Source: an uncultured Bacteroidales bacterium (GTDB lineage: Bacteria; Bacteroidota; Bacteroidia; Bacteroidales; Muribaculaceae). Taken from it: a stretch of DNA of 8,174 nt. The translations under genes and the position numbers were made by a program. Position 1 is the stretch's first letter. Each line of letters begins with the position of its first letter. Under the pieces are notes generated by a model, which was not told the origin of the DNA, did not search any database, and saw only the letters and a program-made list of their open reading frames with translations. The DNA lies in NCBI GenBank assembly GCA_900552315.1, contig URZM01000096.1:1-8174 (forward strand), given 5' to 3'. Below are positions 4,754-8,174 of the stretch, in pieces.

Positions 4754-6978
4754 GATCCTAATTCCAGTTGGTTCTTGATGAGGTTGTAGTACAGGCCTCC
4801 CCGCGCCGTAAGCTCGGCATGCGTGCCTTGCTCCGCTATCCGGCCCCCCTCCAGCACCACTATGTTGTCCGCGTCGCACACGGTCGACAGCCGGTGCGCC
4901 ACTACCACCACCGTGCGCCCCTTGTAGAACCCGCGCAGGTTCTCCACTATCTCGCGCTCGTTCTTCGCGTCCAGCGAATTGGTGGCCTCGTCCAGGAAGA
5001 TGAACTCAGGGTTGCGGTATATGGCCCTCGCTATCAGCACCCTCTGCCTCTGTCCCTGGCTCAGCCCCACACCGTCGCGCCCTATGTTCGTGTCATATTT
5101 CAGAGGCATAGACATCACGGTCTCGTGCAGGCACGCCGCGCGCGAGGCGGCCTCGAGCCTGCCGGGGTCAGGGTTCTCGTCGGCTGTGGCTATGTTGCGG
5201 GCTATGGAGTCGGAGAATATGACGCCCTCCTGCATCACCGCCCCGCACAGGCTCCTCAGGTTCTTCTTGCCGAGGCGGCGTATGTCGCGCCCCCTTACCG
5301 TGATCTCGCCCCGTTCAGGCTCGTAGAAACCGAGCATCAGCTTCACCAGGGTGGTCTTGCCCGAGCCGGAGGCCCCGACAATGGCCGTCACCTTGCCCTG
5401 CGGTATGTCCAGGTTTACGCCGTCGAGCGTCTTGGCCGGATTGTGGCGGTCATATCTGAAATCCACGTCGCGGAAACGTATGGCCGGCTCTCCCTCCTCG
5501 CCCCGTGGCGGCACGGCTCCCGACCCGGGACCATCCTCCGCCGGACGGTCATGTATCTCGTTGATGCGGTCAAGCGATATCTTCACGTCCTGCATCGAGT
5601 ATATGAACCCCACCAGCGACTCCACCGGCGAATTGAGCTGCCCCACTATGAACTGGATGGCCAGCATTGCTCCCAGGCTCAGCTGCCCGTCTATCACCGC
5701 CGTGGCGCTAAGCACGGTTATGAGTATGTTCTTCAGCTCGTTGATGAATATGGAGCCTGCCTGCTGCGTCTGCTCCAGGCGCAGGCTCTTCATCTGGATA
5801 TCGAACAGGCTCGCCTGCACGTCCTCCCACTCCCAGCGCCTGCGCCGCTCGCAGTCCTGCAGCTTTATCTCCTGCATGGCGGTCAGGAACTGGTAAGTCT
5901 TGTTCTGGTTCACGGCCTGCTGCTCGAACATCTCGTAGTCCAGCACCCTGCGCCGCCTCAGGAACAGGGCCATCCACACCCCGTACACCGCGCTCCCGGC
6001 CATGAACACCCCGAAAATCAGCGGGTCATAGATGAGAAGCACCGCCCCGAACACCACGAAGCTCAGCATCGTGAACAGCACCGAGAGCGACTTCCCGGTC
6101 AGGAACGACTGTACGCGCTGATGGTCTCCCATACGCTGCATCAGGTCTCCAAGCAGTTTGGTGTCGAAGAAGGACATCGGCAGTCTGAGCAGCTTGATGA
6201 AAAAGTCCGATACAAGCGAAATATTAATCCGCATAGAGATATGCAGCAGCAGTCGGCTCCTGATGAAATTGGTGAGAGTGCGGCCGCACACTATGAATAA
6301 TTCGCCTATGAGTATCAGCCATATCAGGGGAATGTCTCTGTGGGCAATGCCAAGGTCCACAATGGCCTGTGTCAGGAACGGCAGTACGAGCTGCATGAGG
6401 CTGGCAGCTCCGAGAGCCAGTGCTATGGCTGCGAAATGCCTCTTGTAGGCGCTCATATATTGCAACAGAAACCGGAACGGATTTCTGCGCACACGCGTGC
6501 GCCTGAGAGCCTCCTCTTCGCGTTTGCCTGCGTAGAAGGCTGCCGTCGGTTCGCACAGCAGAGCTACTCCTCTGGCGTCGCTCCCGTTACCCGTGCTGAG
6601 CCAATGACGCTCAAACTCCTCCCGGCTCAGGGTCATGACCCCTTTGGCCGGATCGGCTATCTTAAAGCGGGTGCCGCGCTTGTTGACGCTCACCAACAGT
6701 ACGAAATGATTCTGGTTCCAGTGCAGGATGGCCGGCTTGCCATGCTCTGCAAGGCTGTCTGTGGAAGCACGCACACCGGTGGCTTCCAGCCCTAATGCCT
6801 CTGCGGCCCTGATGATTCCCATCAGCGACACTCCCTGCACCGTCGGGGCGCAAAGCTCTTCCAGAGCCGAAATGTCGGGCACTCTCCCGTAGAGAGAACA
6901 CAGCATGGCAAGGGATGCCACGCCGCAATGCATGGCATCCCTCTGTCGCTGATACTTCAGTCTTCCGCAGGCCGACAT
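4750..6978 (-). CDS. Peptidase-C39-containing ABC exporter (PCAT; double-glycine peptide processing and export)
   Basis: A 742-residue inner-membrane exporter that should cut a substrate peptide after a double-glycine leader and export it with ATP. Domains in order: C39 peptidase (about 5-145) with oxyanion Q12, nucleophile C18 in QRDAMHCG, catalytic H91 in NHFVLL and D109 in IADPAKG; six-helix transmembrane domain (about 168-465); nucleotide-binding domain (about 498-735) with Walker A GASGSGKT (535-542), Q-loop Q583, signature LSQGQ (639-643), Walker B FIFLDEAT (659-666) and H-loop H695. All catalytic residues are present, so it looks functional. The length is typical of PCATs. The ATG at 6978 is 15 nt after the barrel-gene stop, and its stop overlaps the mini-HlyD start, so the three genes form one operon. 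No precursor peptide with a GG leader is seen nearby. Composition shifts to higher GC inside this gene, around 6100-6200. Confidence 0.95.
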   Translation of the reverse strand: MSACGRLKYQRQRDAMHCGVASLAMLCSLYGRVPDISALEELCAPTVQGVSLMGIIRAAEALGLEATGVRASTDSLAEHGKPAILHWNQNHFVLLVSVNKRGTRFKIADPAKGVMTLSREEFERHWLSTGNGSDARGVALLCEPTAAFYAGKREEEALRRTRVRRNPFRFLLQYMSAYKRHFAAIALALGAASLMQLVLPFLTQAIVDLGIAHRDIPLIWLILIGELFIVCGRTLTNFIRSRLLLHISMRINISLVSDFFIKLLRLPMSFFDTKLLGDLMQRMGDHQRVQSFLTGKSLSVLFTMLSFVVFGAVLLIYDPLIFGVFMAGSAVYGVWMALFLRRRRVLDYEMFEQQAVNQNKTYQFLTAMQEIKLQDCERRRRWEWEDVQASLFDIQMKSLRLEQTQQAGSIFINELKNILITVLSATAVIDGQLSLGAMLAIQFIVGQLNSPVESLVGFIYSMQDVKISLDRINEIHDRPAEDGPGSGAVPPRGEEGEPAIRFRDVDFRYDRHNPAKTLDGVNLDIPQGKVTAIVGASGSGKTTLVKLMLGFYEPERGEITVRGRDIRRLGKKNLRSLCGAVMQEGVIFSDSIARNIATADENPDPGRLEAASRAACLHETVMSMPLKYDTNIGRDGVGLSQGQRQRVLIARAIYRNPEFIFLDEATNSLDAKNEREIVENLRGFYKGRTVVVVAHRLSTVCDADNIVVLEGGRIAEQGTHAELTARGGLYYNLIKNQLELGS

Positions 6979-6993
6979 AGTTTTAAGCCGGGG

Positions 6994-8174
6994 TTAATAG
7001 AGTACTGCGGATTTGATGCTCCTGTCACCCTCGATTTCATCGCCTCGCTTCACTTGTTTGCCATAGTTGAACGTATAACTTACGTACAACGAAAATTGGC
7101 TGTGGTTGTCCCCTTGCAATGAGGTGTACGTATATTCGTAAAGCGGGTTTATTTCCTCAGTCCAGGCGCCTTTCCATGACCTGTTGAAGAAATTTCGGGC
7201 AGTGAGCTGGATGTTCCAGTTACTGTTACTCCATCCTGCTCTTAAGCCATACGTCGGTTTTCCGTGAGTAATAGTATGGGAAGTACTTTTTAGTGTATGT
7301 GTGGCGGGAGAGCCGTAGAGCGTCACGAAGAAATTTCGCGCATAATATGTAGCGTTCAATTGTGCTGTAATCGGGTGGATGGAACAGTTCACCTCTCCGC
7401 GCATGCTGTAGGGCTGATATGCTGCGCTTAAATTAAATTGCCAGTGGTTCAAAGGTCTGTAAGTGAGGCTGAGGCCTGTGTTCCAAGAGTAAAAATGTCC
7501 CGAATTAGTGTAGGTTTTCAGCAGGGCCTGACCCTCTTTGTAGTGCCTGTAAACAATTATAACAGGGTCAAACCTCCCTGAAAACTGACCGTAGGCACTG
7601 ACATAAAACTTGTAGTCCGGTATCCACACATAATTCAGCATTGTTCTGAAGCTCATATAATCCTCGAGGTCGGGGTTGCCCGTTCTGTACAGGAACTCAT
7701 AGTTCTGCAACACATCATTGGTCTTGTATGATGCCGGAGAACTGTTGCTCGACAGATTCACCTCAAGATTGAACTGATGGTGATTGGATGGCGAATACGA
7801 AGACTCTATATTCAAGGTGGGATATATATTCGTGTAGCTCTTGCCGTCAGTCACGCTCTGATACCAGGCCAACCCGATGCTCCCTTTCAGTATAAGGTTG
7901 AAAGGGAATCTTCCGTTGTATGAAATACTACCGCCTGTGTTGGTGTTTTTCATCTTTGTGCTGAACGCATTTGTGCCGGTATAGTCTATGTTAAAATCTT
8001 GTATACGCAGGAACCAGTTGGCTGAAATGGAATGAGCTTCTGAAAAGCTTTTGCCGGCGGTCAGGTTGAAAGAATAATCCCATGCATCTTCTCTTGAGTT
8101 GTTTATCACTGGGGCTTCTTCAGCGCTAAGTGTGGAGTGATATATGCGGTCTCGGTGATTGTTGCCATAAGTCA
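6994..8174 (-). CDS. Outer-membrane beta-barrel (TonB-dependent-receptor-like) protein, C-terminal part
   Basis: About 392 residues of an outer-membrane barrel whose 5' end lies beyond the right edge; the frame stays open through the internal GTG at 8109 to the edge, so that codon is not the start. Seen: alternating-hydrophobicity strands rich in Tyr, Phe, Asn and Ser, separated by polar loops; motifs such as NPDLEDY (residues about 165-171) and QLTARNFFN, common in the barrels of Bacteroidetes OMP_b-brl_3/TonB-receptor proteins; a final strand QFSLYVSYTFNYG; then a hydrophilic tail KQVKRGDEIEGDRSIKSAVLY, a pattern usual in this Bacteroidetes group. The plug and carboxypeptidase-like domains, if any, are outside. 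It is 15 nt upstream of the peptidase-ABC exporter, so it is likely co-transcribed and possibly the outer-membrane partner or receptor for the exported peptide. Less GC-rich than the downstream genes. Family good; role inferred. Confidence 0.88.
   Translation of the reverse strand, partial: TYGNNHRDRIYHSTLSAEEAPVINNSREDAWDYSFNLTAGKSFSEAHSISANWFLRIQDFNIDYTGTNAFSTKMKNTNTGGSISYNGRFPFNLILKGSIGLAWYQSVTDGKSYTNIYPTLNIESSYSPSNHHQFNLEVNLSSNSSPASYKTNDVLQNYEFLYRTGNPDLEDYMSFRTMLNYVWIPDYKFYVSAYGQFSGRFDPVIIVYRHYKEGQALLKTYTNSGHFYSWNTGLSLTYRPLNHWQFNLSAAYQPYSMRGEVNCSIHPITAQLNATYYARNFFVTLYGSPATHTLKSTSHTITHGKPTYGLRAGWSNSNWNIQLTARNFFNRSWKGAWTEEINPLYEYTYTSLQGDNHSQFSLYVSYTFNYGKQVKRGDEIEGDRSIKSAVLY

Noticed and set aside
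4768..6300. Long plus-strand open frame (510 codons) opposite the exporter
   Set aside because: Antisense to the conserved ABC exporter domains and without any protein-like motif.

Overview
The window looks like chromosome from a fairly GC-rich member of the Bacteroidales. Three observations support this. Two intergenic promoters match the Bacteroidetes primary-sigma consensus (TTTG, a spacer of about 20 nt, TANNTTTG). Translation starts lack Shine-Dalgarno sequences. The protein families (C39-peptidase ABC exporter, Bacteroidetes-type outer-membrane beta-barrel, thioredoxin-fold protein without cysteines) fit that order. A Muribaculaceae-like genome would suit the composition, but that is inference.

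Layout. Bases 2-892 (+) hold the C-terminal bulk of an EamA/DMT-family inner-membrane transporter whose first codons lie outside the window. It converges on, and overlaps by 7 bp, a three-gene minus-strand unit transcribed from about 3392 down to 886: an LpxA-type acyltransferase, cdsA (CDP-diacylglycerol synthase) and rsmG (16S rRNA m7G methyltransferase). A good promoter sits just upstream of the lpxA-like gene. Bases 3314-4040 contain no convincing protein gene but are rich in signals: the lpxA-like promoter, a six-unit 9-nt tandem repeat, a 12-bp palindrome, a second promoter facing right, and about 300 nt of very GC-rich sequence packed with perfect hairpins. That last part is either the 5' leader of the next gene or a separate structured RNA. 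Bases 4041-4523 (+) encode a small exported thioredoxin-fold protein with both active-site cysteines replaced by serine.

From 8174 down to 4532 the minus strand carries a tightly packed operon: the C-terminal part of an outer-membrane beta-barrel protein (open at the window edge), a complete peptidase-C39 ABC exporter (PCAT type), and a 73-codon protein that resembles only the N-terminal anchor of an HlyD-type membrane-fusion protein. The exporter would cleave double-glycine leader peptides and move the product across the inner membrane. The barrel is plausibly an outer-membrane partner. The usual periplasmic adaptor is reduced to its anchor, and no precursor peptide is visible in the window.

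Base composition changes inside this operon. The barrel gene and the 5' part of the exporter are close to balanced, whereas the exporter's 3' part, the mini-HlyD and the thioredoxin-like gene are strongly GC-rich. The points most worth following are the structured leader/RNA, the HlyD stub with its exporter, and the divergent LpxA without other lipid A genes beside it.
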